A DNA stretch of 64,000 nucleotides. Origin: Parietaria judaica (lineage: Eukaryota > Streptophyta > Magnoliopsida > Rosales > Urticaceae). Shown here one piece after another: positions 24,701 to 34,242 of the stretch (position 1 is its first letter; each line of letters opens with the position of its first letter). The notes below the pieces were generated by a model. The model made no database searches. It saw only the letters and a list, made by a program, of their open reading frames with translations, and had not been told where the DNA came from. Both the position numbers and the translations under genes were made by a program. The stretch is from positions 5,432,001 through 5,496,000 of the forward strand of contig OX940863.1 of NCBI GenBank assembly GCA_954871525.1. The letters run 5' to 3'.

Positions 24701-25979
24701 TTTTCATATATTGAATTGATATTGACGAAGAGTAACGCAGATGCGAAAATGGAAACAATACCTTGGGAGAAGAGACTCGCCATCTGCGTAGGCGTGGCGA
24801 GGGGCTTGGAGTTTCTGCATAAGCATCCTGGAAAGATAGTCCATGGCAAGATCAAGGCTTCCAACATTCTTCTGGATCGAAACTACGAGCCCAAGCTTTC
24901 CGACTTCGGATTCGCAAGCGTTTACACCGAAGAAGATCAGTTTGCCGTCATCAAAGAAGAAGCTCCGAGGTGAGTAACGGTCTCAGGATCTAAAATGGTA
25001 AGGCTATCTTCACTATTTTGTTGAATATATTGTTCAACTTTAACAGAGGCTATTTAGCGCACGAGTACTGTCAAGGTGATAACCCGACGGCCAAGACTGA
25101 CATCTATAGTTTCGGGGTTCTCCTGATCGAAATCGTTGCTGGGAGAAAGAATAAAGAGGTTATAGCACAGCAAGAGACCACAGATCTCGTGAACGAGGTA
25201 ATTATTTGGGCATAAGTAGTCCTATTTCATCCCTCTTCTTAAGATGTAATGAATAAGAACACAATGAATTTAAATTACTAGGTAAGATAATTAAAGAAAA
25301 GAAATATTACGAACTAACGAGTTTATCGTGATTCGGGTGAAAAGAGCTACCCCACCACCATGTTGATGCCGATCAGTAGCGAACTCAGGATACAAATTTC
25401 AGGGTGACTGAATAATACGGGATTGATTGAGTGCGTATAATTTACAAGAAAAATGATTTGTAATAAAGGATGAAAATTTGAAGAGAATCTTTAGATACAT
25501 GTTCCAACATTATCAAAATAAATTGCATAATAAACATAAACAAATGCAATAACCGGTTGTAACAAACAACTCACAATCCGATTTATATACTACTAGACGT
25601 GTTGCACACCTTATCTAATTACCATAAGTTAAAACAGAGCGTTTATCTTATGAACATGCCTGACAAGTATTAAATCATTATTTCACACGCGAGTAATTTC
25701 TTGTCGATGAGAACGCTGCAGGTGCACGAGCATTTCAACCAAAATAGAATAAACATAAAGGATCTGGTTGATAAGAAGTTCGCAGACGATCATGAAATCG
25801 ACGAACAAGCCGAGGAAATCTTACAGTTAGCGGTGAAGTGCACGAGTCAGCCTGGTCTGAGGCCCGACATATCAGAGGTCGTGAAAGTTCTTAACAGCGT
25901 CAATAAAAAGGCTGCGGATGAGAAGTGGCCTGTCAAAGTGGCATCCACGGCTGCTGACGGATCGGGATCATCGGCATAA
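16035..25979 (+). CDS. LRR-malectin receptor-like kinase (subfamily LRR-VIII-2 type), predicted pseudokinase
   Basis: Plasma-membrane receptor. Hand-joined exons: 16035-16176, 16749-16926, 17074-17145, 17705-17776, 17936-18007, 19058-19129, 19241-19312, 19483-19554, 19836-19904, 20089-20160, 20998-21069, 21283-21360, 21758-21829, 21955-22020, 22136-22204, 22304-22363, 22795-22848, 22939-22991, 23061-23428, 23678-23879, 23990-24124, 24218-24360, 24452-24671, 24741-24969, 25047-25197, 25722-25979. All introns are GT-AG and the total is 3123 nt (1040 aa), close to family length. Order: signal peptide (residues ~18-39), ~13 LRRs (~107-437), malectin domain (~478-660), TM (~676-698), kinase (~730-1020). 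Lys769 (AVKKL), Glu786 and DFG (883-885) are kept. The catalytic loop reads HGK (863-865; 24842-24850) instead of HRD, the glycine loop is GKAGFLGAV, and APE is AHE (909-911). Catalysis is therefore unlikely. An ATG at 16062 is an alternative start. Confidence 0.88.
16178..16246. repeat. (AT)n microsatellite in intron 1
   Basis: A nearly pure TA run begins directly after the exon 1 donor. In copy B the same place holds mixed TATC/TATA repeats (63055-63120). Confidence 0.9.
17296..17338. repeat. (TTA)n microsatellite in intron 3
   Basis: About 14 uninterrupted TTA/ATT units lie just before the inverted-repeat MITE. Confidence 0.9.
17352..17622. mobile_element. Inverted-repeat MITE in intron 3 of the kinase gene
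   Basis: The left arm (TAAAATAACCCT, then CAAATTCTATTA) pairs with the right arm (AGGGTTATTTTA and TAATAGAATTTG) over roughly 100 bases each, around a centre with two copies of GACATATCACGTC. No coding capacity. The target duplication is unclear. Transcribed as part of the intron it would fold into a long hairpin. Confidence 0.7.
18030..18560. other. Large intron 5 region with MITE-like sequence
   Basis: Intron 5 is about 1.05 kb. It contains a segment with GTGGCAAAAATATCCACACATGT near 18140 and a rough inverted partner (GTTACATACGAGTATTTTTGTGGC) near 18545. A similar TGGCAAAAAT/GTTACA theme occurs in the inverted-repeat element at 30841-31365. I see no gene inside the intron. Confidence 0.35.
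22430..22745. other. Intron 16 insertion-like segment
   Basis: It begins near GTAGCGGTAAAGTACC and ends TTCGCCGCTATTAACCC, with repeated ATCAGAGTATTGGTACTTT units inside (about 22495 and 22590). The ends look like weak inverted repeats of a small Mutator-type element. No target duplication was found. Confidence 0.35.
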
Positions 25980-26017
25980 TTCATCAACCCCAACGTCTTA
26001 AAAGTAAATATAGTATG

Positions 26018-26052
<35 letters not shown>
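26018..26052. repeat. (GT)n microsatellite in the probable 3' UTR
   Basis: Interrupted GT run starting about 40 bases after the kinase stop codon. Confidence 0.85.
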
Positions 26053-26131
26053 TTTATTATGTAGTGTTTTATGTAATTCTGTTCTAGACTTCTGCTTGTC
26101 AATAACAGAATTTTTATATGAGATATTGCAT

Positions 26132-26604
26132 GGGACAGCCAAATTGAAACGTTTGATTAGCCAAATGGCCAACCTTTCTTTTTTCTTTGCAAAATAGCCA
26201 AATGGTTATTTAATAACATATTTTATACCTATAATACCCTTTTAACATATTAACGTGTATTAACGTTTATTAACGTGTATTAACTAAGTTAATTTTTCTT
26301 AAAAATAAGAATATTTAGTTGTATAATAACATATTTTATACCTATAATACCCTTTTAACGTGTATTAACGAAGTTAATTTGTTTAAAAATAAAAAATCGT
26401 GATTAAAATTTTAACAAAAAATTTAATTTTTTTTTTCAAAAAAAAAAATAATTTTTTTTAAACAAATTAACCACGTTAATACAAGGGTAATCCGGTCTTT
26501 CGTGATTTATTAACGTGGTTAATTGGCTATTTGACAATATTAATTAAAACATTGACTATTTGGCTAATTAGTGTTTGAAGTTTGGCTATTTGGCTATTTG
26601 CCCC
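26132..26604. mobile_element. Inverted-repeat element just downstream of the kinase gene
   Basis: The left end GGGACAGCCAAATTG and the reverse-complemented right end GGGGCAAATAGCCAAAT resemble each other. Further in, GATTAGCCAAATGGCC pairs with CTATTTGGCTAATTAG. The centre has several TTAACGTG repeats. No coding capacity. It lies about 150 bases past the stop codon, so it may be part of the transcript. Confidence 0.55.
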
Positions 26605-26725
26605 TTTTTATATTGGTGTGACTTTTTATCTGCTATATCATGTGTTCGATTTACTATTTCCTTTTTCTTCTTTTTAATTTATTTATACCAGGGAGCGAAG
26701 GTATTGAACGCCTGAATTGTTAAAA

Positions 26726-28271
26726 GGGTAAATGAAGCAAATGCCCATTTGTGACTCAAGGTTTCAAAAAAATGCCCATTTCTATTTATGGTAATCAAAA
26801 CCACAAATTAATTGAAATATGGACCAATATGCCCTTTTAATTTTTAATTAATTAATTTTTTTGAATTAATATTAATAAAATAAAATAAAATAAAAAAATT
26901 CCTTAAATGTAGGAAAAATTGATAACTGATTACTCTTTATTTTTGAATATTTTCATTCCTTAATTTTCGAATAACTTCTCAACGTGTTTAATAATTCATT
27001 CCTTAATAATTTTTAAATATCTTCTCCTTATTAATAGTTATTCTAACGATTTAATTTTAAAAAAATAAAGAATCAGTTATATTCTAACTGGTATTTTTTT
27101 GCAGAACCATTTTTAGTCGCTTGAAGGATAGAGCACCGTCCATTGAAATCTTTCTTTCGATGCATTAAAAGCCTTCGTTCAATTCATTGGTGATTATATT
27201 ACGTATATTAAATTACCAATTTAAAACTGTAAATTAAATTACGAAACTACAATTACGTAACTATAGTTACGAATACGTATATGTAGTTACCAACTTTAAT
27301 CACAAAATTTTTGTAATTACGAAACTACGATTACGTTACTATAATTACAAGTTACAATTACGTAACTATAATTACAAATACGTATATATAATTACGAAAA
27401 AATTATAATTACGTAACTGTAATTACAAAACTATAATTTCGTAACTATAATTACAATTACACATATACTTATAAATACGTATATATAATTACCAAATGGT
27501 TTTTGTCATTACGAAGACTCCACGAGCATCTCCGAGCACTCTGGCGAAGCCATTCTCTTCTCCGACCAACACTGAAATCGTGTGCTTCCACCAGGGTGCG
27601 AAATGTTTGCGAAGCTTCCTCGCTCTCTGACATTGCCGTCTCCAGCTCCGAGAAGTGGATCGCCGGAGACGGCGCCGGAGCGTAGCCGGCGAAGGACCAA
27701 AAAGGTTGTTGTTGTTGCTGTTAGCGGGCGGCAGGATCGTCGCGGCCGAGGTGGGCGGTAAGGGATGGTGAGGTCCGATCGCCGGCGGGAAGCTTTTATG
27801 CCGCCGGCGTATGGATGGGTTGCGGCAAAGGAGAGGTAACGGAGGCAACGAGATGCGACGAAGGTAACGAGATGCGACGGGAAGCTACATAACGGCGCGA
27901 GGCGAGGGGCCGCCGGCGTACGCGGGGCTGCCGGCGACGAAGCCACGCGTGATGGTGGCGGGGTCGGGGTGGGCGGGGTGCAACTGCCGAAGGGGGTGAA
28001 CACGGAGGTGGTGTGTATTAAGGAAATTGTCAAATACCACAATTATTAATGGGTTTATAATTAAGGAAATTATCAAATACCACAATTATAGGAAAAAAAT
28101 TTCAAAATTAATATATAATTAATAATAAATAAACGAAAATTAAAATTAATAACTAATAATAAGGGTAATATAGTCTAAACAAAATTATTATTGGGTATAA
28201 ATTAGTTTTATGAAACTGTGGGCATTTCTTTTAAACTTTAAGTATTTTTTGGGCATTTTGTAGGTTTTCTT
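26726..28271. mobile_element. Mutator-like element M3 with 9-bp target duplication and GC-rich cargo
   Basis: Starts GGGTAAATGAAGC and ends GGTTTTCTT, with TTGTTAAAA on both flanks (26717-26725 and 28272-28280). These are the same ends and target length as M4. The left arm is rich in GTAATTACGAAACTATAATT-like repeats (27190-27500). The GC-rich cargo at about 27507-28010 is followed by AT-rich sequence resembling the arms of M1 and M2. No transposase. Confidence 0.75.
27507..28010. pseudogene. GC-rich captured segment in M3, origin not recognised
   Basis: The composition switches sharply to GC-rich. The longest frame is on the minus strand (27509-28042), proline-, arginine- and serine-rich without recognisable domains; plus-strand frames are short. 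Repeats of GCCGGCG/CCGGCGTA are visible. It resembles the GC-rich coding starts of plant genes, but I cannot name a source. Confidence 0.4.
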
Positions 28272-28379
28272 TTGTTAAAATGAGTATTTGCTTACTAATT
28301 TGATTCAAAAGTATTTAATTAAAATAATTAATTTAAAAAAGGTATTTCCTTCATTCACCCTTAAAAGAAAAAGAAACAA

Positions 28380-28795
28380 ATTATGCCATGCCATTAGAAT
28401 GACATGGCAATGTGACAGGCAAATGGATATACCACATGACATTCGACTAACATAGAGTGGATGCCGGATGGTAGCGGTAAAGACGTATTTTCGCGTTGCA
28501 CAAATAATATGACGTTATAATCATGAACGATAGGAATAAAGAGAGTGCGGAAAAATAAAAGAACACCAATACTTTTTGGTAACGCAGTTCGGACTTCCTG
28601 TCACTACTTCTGCGGGGCACTCACCCAAATTAATCAACCAAGAGATTACAGATGAAGATTACAATCAGTAATACAAACAGGATACAAAACATAAATAACT
28701 TTCGTAACACCTTTAATAAACGAAAATTAATGTAATAACTTTCGTTTAATTAATTTATTTATAAAAATCAATTCCGAGAATTACCCGTAACACCT
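28380..28795 (-). mobile_element. LTR-like sequence that truncates the first NLR
   Basis: On the minus strand it begins TGTTACGGGTAATTC directly after the last NLR codons. The sequence in the Mutator-like element ending at 473 and 47778 starts the same way. A segment containing AACGCAGTTCGGACTTCC recalls plant LTR sequence. The far limit is approximate and no matching second end was found. Confidence 0.45.
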
Positions 28796-30790
28796 TTGTT
28801 CTCTGGCAGCTTCTTAAGATTGCAGCATCCTGAGAGGACCAATATCTGTAGATTCTTGAGCTCGCAAATCGAACACGGTAGTTCTTCCAGATTTGCAAGC
28901 CCGCTCAGATTCAAACACGCTAGACGCGTGAGGGTACCGATCCAATCCAATAGATTCTTCAAGCTTTCCTGGTCCAACGTACTAATGAATCCTCCAGACA
29001 AGTCCAGCATCCGAAGCGAATGCAAAGTCCCCGAGTTTTTGTTCAGGTCGATGCGATGGTCGCCTATCATGAGCAACAATGCTCGAATTTTCGATTTCTC
29101 ATCGAATAAGCGCTTGCTTTTGCTTCCTCGACCTTTTTTTTCTTTTGTCTAACACATGATCGTTGTCCTCCTCACGTGAGAGAATTCCATCATCTTAATT
29201 TCTCGTGCTATCTCTTTCTTTGATCACATCAACTGTCAAGCAGAGCCAATAAGGGTCCTGAGCTTTCCAGTTCATGATCCCTTGTTCGTTGAAGCTGCAA
29301 AAACCTTCTTCCTCTGCTATCGTCATGATCATCTCACGCAACATATCGTGAATCTTGCAAGAATAGACTCTCCCATCATAGGTCCGGCAATCCTCAACCT
29401 CAACAAGGCAACGCGCTTTCAGCTGTGAGAGATATTCACGGCCCAAATCCACCGTACTCTTCTTTGATTCACGCTTTTGAAGCAGACCGTCAGCAATCCA
29501 CCAGTGGATAACCTGCTCTGCGCTTATCTCGGCGTCTTCCGGGTAGATAGAGAAGCTCAGCATACAGAGCTTGAGGTGAGCGTCGAGCTCGTTGTAGCTA
29601 ACCCGCAGAGTTTCAATCACTTCATCGTTCCTCGGGTTCTTATCCGAACCGTGGAAGATGTTCATCACTTCGGACCATTCTGAAAGCTTGTACTTCGTTG
29701 CCAACATTGCCCCCATTGTCTTTATTGCTAGTGGAAGCCTCCCGCATTTAGCCACAATCTGCCTACCCACTCCTTCAAACTCGGGCATATCTTTGGAAAA
29801 CGCATGTATAGAGAACAATTGCCAACTTTCATCTTCACTCAGATTCCTCGGCCTATGAATTCGCTCATTGGTGCCGCGAACTGCTTGTTTCGCAACATTC
29901 TCGTCTCTGGTAGTAACGATGATGCAATTTCTTTTGTTTGGGACGTCAAAGGCCATGCACAGAGAGCTCCACCAACTCACATCGATTTTCCAGACATCGT
30001 CCATGACCACGAGACACCCTTTCTTTTTCTCAATCTCCTTCCTGATAGTTTCCAAATACTATTCTTCCCGCGTTTCAGATTTGCCAATAAATGCGGCCAA
30101 CAGGGACTTCAAAATCTCGTTCTTCTTGAAGCTCTTCGAAACCGACACCCAAATCTTCTTTTCAAAGTATTCCGAAACTTCAGCATGGCAATATATCTTC
30201 CGGGCAATTGTGGTTTTCCCCAATCCCCCCATTCCGGACACCGCAACGCAGTGTAGTTTAGTCTTGTTCTCCTCGCAGATCCAATTCTTTATCTTCTCGA
30301 TGTCTCCGTCTATTCCGATCACCACATCCGGGCTGTACGACTGTGAAGCAACCTTCTCGTTTTTTCTTTCCTCACCCTTGTTGGCTGTCGGATTTTCTTT
30401 CACCTTCAGAAATTTATCTAAAGTTTCTATTTGATTGGCGACTCGGCGGTTGATGTCTTTCAGGGTACATCCAGCATTAAGAGAGAACCGCGGACTGTGT
30501 TTATGCAGACTCCCAAAGAAGCCGTCATTGTACTCGACTCTGAGTTCGCAATCGATGATGACATCGTCGGCCTCGTAACTCAGTTGCCTGAGCGCGATCA
30601 GCACTGACTCAACATCCTTTTTCTTATCCTTGAGGTTTTTTCCGTCTCCAAGCAAGCCTTCGACGTGCATCATATGTTGCTGCAGCTTAGTCAATTCTTC
30701 CTTTAAGTCGGTCACGTAGCTGACGTTTTTGGCTAGATAGTCAAAGATTCGCCCAAGCACGACCTGGAGTGCACCCGATGCTAAGTCCAT
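28796..30790 (-). pseudogene. Broken CC-NB-ARC-LRR gene (ZAR1/RPP13L4-like), NLR1
   Basis: It starts at ATG 30790-30788 and is close to the intact NLR at 35596-38223. It keeps the coiled-coil, an EADDVIIDC motif, the P-loop GMGGLGKTT, a kinase-2 VMDDVW, a TTRDENVAK stretch, GRLPL and IHD. Breaks are an in-frame TAG at 30059-30061 before the kinase-2 motif, a TAA at 29195-29197 after IKERDSTRN, and a frame change near 29100-29130. The LRR frame then resumes (28768-29079) and ends after CCNLKKLPE, where foreign LTR-like sequence begins. About half of the LRR region is missing. It is a pseudogene of an immune sensor; a short CC-NB product is possible but not evidenced. Confidence 0.9.
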
Positions 30791-30840
30791 TCTTGATTTC
30801 TTTTGGTCTCCGCTGTAGAGTGCAAAATCACATCATTGCA

Positions 30841-31365
30841 TAGTTGTGGCGAAAATACCTATATATTACCTGACTTATACTCTCAATTTTATTTTTTTGG
30901 CAAAAATTTTAATGATAGCAAAAAATTTGGCATAAGTAATTAAGTTTTTTCATTAATTTTTTACTGTGAAGTTTCATGCGACTATGTATTATTTGAGTTT
31001 TGACCATGTTTTCGCTCATATTGACTATATTTTTGTCTGTTTTGACCACGTGGCGACAAGAATGACATATATTGTCTTAGTTTTTGAATCGTAAAACACG
31101 TTTTGCCTACTACGCAGGAATTTAGTGTTCATTATCAACTCTTCGAAGTTCTTGCAGCTCATATGTGGTCAAAATAAATTAAAACATGATCAAATCATCA
31201 TATGATGTTACACGAAACTTCACAATGGTGAGTAGTTAACGGAAAAAGTTAATTACTTAAGCCAAAAAATTTACACCATTGATAATTTTTGCCACCAAAG
31301 AACAAGAATGGGAAGTATAAATCATATTTTCTGTAACATATATGGATATTTTTGCCTCTATCCCT
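30841..31365. mobile_element. Inverted-repeat (Mutator/MITE-like) element
   Basis: The left part (GTGGCGAAAATACCTATAT, then GGCAAAAATTTT, then GTGAAGTTTCATGCGA) is mirrored by the right part (TATGGATATTTTTGCCTC, AATTTTTGCCACC and ACGAAACTTCAC). The arms are about 150 bases each. No coding capacity and no clear target duplication. Confidence 0.55.
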
Positions 31366-32174
31366 AAATTAAAGCCAAAAATATTCGTTCAATAATTTAA
31401 GATATATAGTTAATCTTATTCTACGAAAATCAGGTTGCGATATTCATTTATATAAAAGCACGGTTTTAAATGCCCGCTCATTGCAATATGATGTCTTATC
31501 TTTTAATTGTAACCTATATTTATATTTTCCATAGCTTAAAAGTATAGCTCTTATTTTTATATAAACACAACTACAACCTATTAATATGATGTCTTATTAA
31601 TATTAGTGTGATTTTTTAGTTATTTATGTCTTACGGTTAGCTTTTATTGGCTTAAATAAGAACTTGAGCATCAAGTCATTAATACTTGATCCCAGGGGCG
31701 GATCTACCTTACGCCCAACTGTAGTCCCCCAACCCAATTATAAAATACCTAACTAGAGCTCAAAACATATTCAACCCCCCCCCCAAAAGAAAAATATTTA
31801 CACGGCTATTTTAATTCATAAATGACACATGTGATGTGTTCTAAATTAGAAGTATAGGTTGTTTATTTAATTTTATTTTTACTTTGATAGGTATAGCAAA
31901 TTGGCCAATGGCTCAAGATAATACTAACTTAGGAGACAAACAAAATAGTTCAATTTGAACTAAATAATAAGTAAAAATATTGTTTTAGCAATATTTGCTT
32001 AGAAAAACCCCCGACTTCTCGATATATGAGTGAAATTTAGACCAAAAACCCTTGACTTGGAGCGAGTTTTCGATCATCAATCTGAAAAGAAAAACAAAAG
32101 CAGCGAATCCTATACAATACTAAAGCACAACAGAGACTCCGTATCTTTTTTGAATTTTTTTTTTTACAAAACTA
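31366..32174. other. Intergenic DNA, no gene seen
   Basis: AT-rich. A GGGGCGGATCTACC motif near 31694 resembles the ends of known plant transposons. A C-run lies near 31776. Nothing else is recognised. Confidence 0.5.
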
Positions 32175-33397
32175 TTATAGAGATAATTGACGGCTCTTCT
32201 TATTTTTTGAAACCTTCGGGAGCTTAAGAGGGACGGGAAGGGTAAAAATCCATTTGCCGTCTTCCTTTTCGAGCTTACAACCCAAGCGCTCGTAGTGTCT
32301 TTACAAATCTGACGTGTCGATTCGTAGATCCCTCGCTATATTCATCCTGTCGGTTTTGAATCCATCGGCGAATAGTGTGAGAACCAGAACGTAACTGATG
32401 AAAAGGTCGTTTTGCTCGGTTGGGAGGTGCTCTGAGTTCCCAAACAAGTTTGAGAACCTTTGATTTAGAATGTCCGGGAACTATGGCGCTTTGAGGACGA
32501 AAGACCATCCACGGAGTGAAGATCTTTGTACTTTACTAAATGATTGATGAATGAGAATATCCCAGCAAGCTCCCTCTTCTCTTCTTCATCCTATAATAAA
32601 CACCCAATATACCATAAAATAAACATTATTTTTCTCTCATAAGAAACTTCATAAAGCTGCTTTTATAGAGAAATTTGATCGACCCCTCCTGGTCTATAGG
32701 CGCAGGAACAAGGGAAAAAGCATCATTAGTGGCTAATTGAGGAGCTGATTGGTGGTTTTTTGGAGAGAGGCCATCATAGCTCTCGACGGATTGACGGAGT
32801 TTGTGTGTTTCTCCCTTTCCGATCAATGACCGATTTGTGCTATCACGTTGACAGCGTAAACCATAAGTTTGTGTTGAGTTTTGTTGTCCGGGTTCTATCA
32901 AATTTCGAGCTAAGTTTGACCGCATAAAATCCGTTAACTGGTACACACGATAGGACCCGAGCCTGGCAATCAACGAGAACTGACAGAGCGCCATTGGAGT
33001 GATGAATCCCGGTTTGTTTTATAAATAACGATGCATAAAGGCATTAAGAGACAAGAACAAAACTCGAACTCGCATCTCCCTCGGGATTGGCGCCTAATCC
33101 GTAATTACAAACTACCAAAAACGCCCCGAATTACATAACGTAAATGAATTGACAAAGACGGTCAAAATCGAGATAAATGGTTACCTCAATTTGCTGCAGT
33201 TTCTTGATTCTCTTGCTAACGAAGCACGGGTAGTCATCCCATGACACTTGCGCTTCTTCTTGCAGGTTTTGGTAGACATCTTCAACGAAGTCCCACTCTT
33301 GGCCGAGGATGATCTTGTCCAGAGGATAAGCCTCGTGAGCACAAGTTGCCGCGTCATTACGCGGCGGAATGTTCCGCTCCGTGTGGGCCATGGCACT

Positions 33398-34164
33398 TGT
33401 TATAGATATTTTTCAGAGCCTAAAAATATTAAGACCCAGCCCAATAAACACATTAAAAAAAGGCTCAAACGCCAAAGGCCCATGAAGGCAATCCGGGTCT
33501 GCCCCAAAAAAGTCAACTCTGACCAGACTCAGAAAAATCAATGAGACCCGCCCGATAAAGTCAACTCAAACCCGACTCGGGAATATTAGCGTGGGATTTA
33601 TTCCGAAAACATGCCTTTAGGGGTCGCTGCGACCCCTAATAAATAAAGCATGCCTTTAGGGGTCGACGACCCCTAATTAGGAATCGCTACGACCCCTAAA
33701 GATAAAAACATGGTTTAGGGGTCGCAACGACCCTTAAAAAATAAACCGTGCCTACGCCATCTAAATTAGGGGTCGCTACGACCCCTAAAACGGAAAAACA
33801 CACCCTTTGGGGTCGCACGAGGCTCTCTATAAATACGAGAGCCCCCCACCACATTTCGGTAAGCTTTCTCAAGCCAAAAAACCTATGCTCGCCAATCATA
33901 CTTTCCGATCATAAAGTACTCGACTAATGTTGAGCGTCGGAGCGAGCGACAGAAGTCCCCCCTTCTGCCCTCCTCGGGAGTTCACGTTTTTTACATTCTT
34001 TGCATGAGCAGAAAATGAGGCGGATTATCCGGAAGCGACTTTTCAGCCTATCAAAGGCGAGGAAAGGAGCTCCAAGCCCATCGTGGCCATCGCGCGGTCA
34101 TTGGGCCCGGCCCAAAACGAAGTTATGGGCCGCTTTTCATGTTGATCCAAAAACGGCATTAACA
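33398..34164 (+). mobile_element. Solo LTR (767 bp) inside the A49 exon, 5-bp target duplication
   Basis: Starts TGTTATAG, ends CATTAACA and is flanked by GCACT at 33393-33397 and 34165-34169. The A49 reading frame is continuous if the LTR and one GCACT are left out, so both edges are well supported. A TATA-like CTCTATAAATACG at 33824-33836 suggests transcription on the plus strand. A set of palindromes (33617-33788) lies just upstream of it. No internal retrotransposon sequence remains. Confidence 0.9.
33617..33788. repeat. Five GGGGTCG-CGACCCC palindromes in the LTR U3 region
   Basis: Palindromes of the form TTAGGGGTCG-N-CGACCCCTAA lie at 33617-33639, 33656-33676, 33677-33699, 33714-33736 and 33766-33788, with a half copy (TTTGGGGTCGCACGA) near 33805. 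The loops are 1-3 bases. The third and fourth copies have mismatches. The cluster ends about 35 bases before the TATA-like box. Confidence 0.9.
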
Positions 34165-34242
34165 GCACTTCTCAGAGCCTTTTTATTCACACCGTATCGC
34201 TTGATCGTCCCGTCCATTTCATCGTCTTCTTTCCCCATTTCT

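Larger units (their letters stand above)
32175..34242 (-). pseudogene. RPA49-like: Broken RNA polymerase I subunit A49 gene (C-terminal part), split by a solo LTR
   Basis: On the minus strand, 34242 to about 34165 encodes EMDGTIKRYGVNKKALRS, and after the solo LTR (33398-34164) the frame continues TERNIPP, EAYPLDKIILGQEWDF to a GT donor near 33183. The next exon starts near 32591 (acceptor TTATAG) with EEEKRELAGIFSFINHLV, LFISYVLVLTLFADGFKTD, RHYERLGCKLEKEDGKW and a final LPVPLKLPK, with its stop at 32175-32177. These match the tandem winged-helix half of plant A49, which supports rRNA transcription in the nucleolus. Breaks are the LTR, frame changes near 32470-32490 and a stop before RHYER. 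Upstream exons are not seen. The family call is from recognisable motifs, not a search. Confidence 0.75.

Noticed and set aside
32626..32994. A 122-codon minus-strand frame with ATG
   Set aside because: It lies between two recognisable A49 exons with proper splice sites, so it is intronic, and it shows no protein features.
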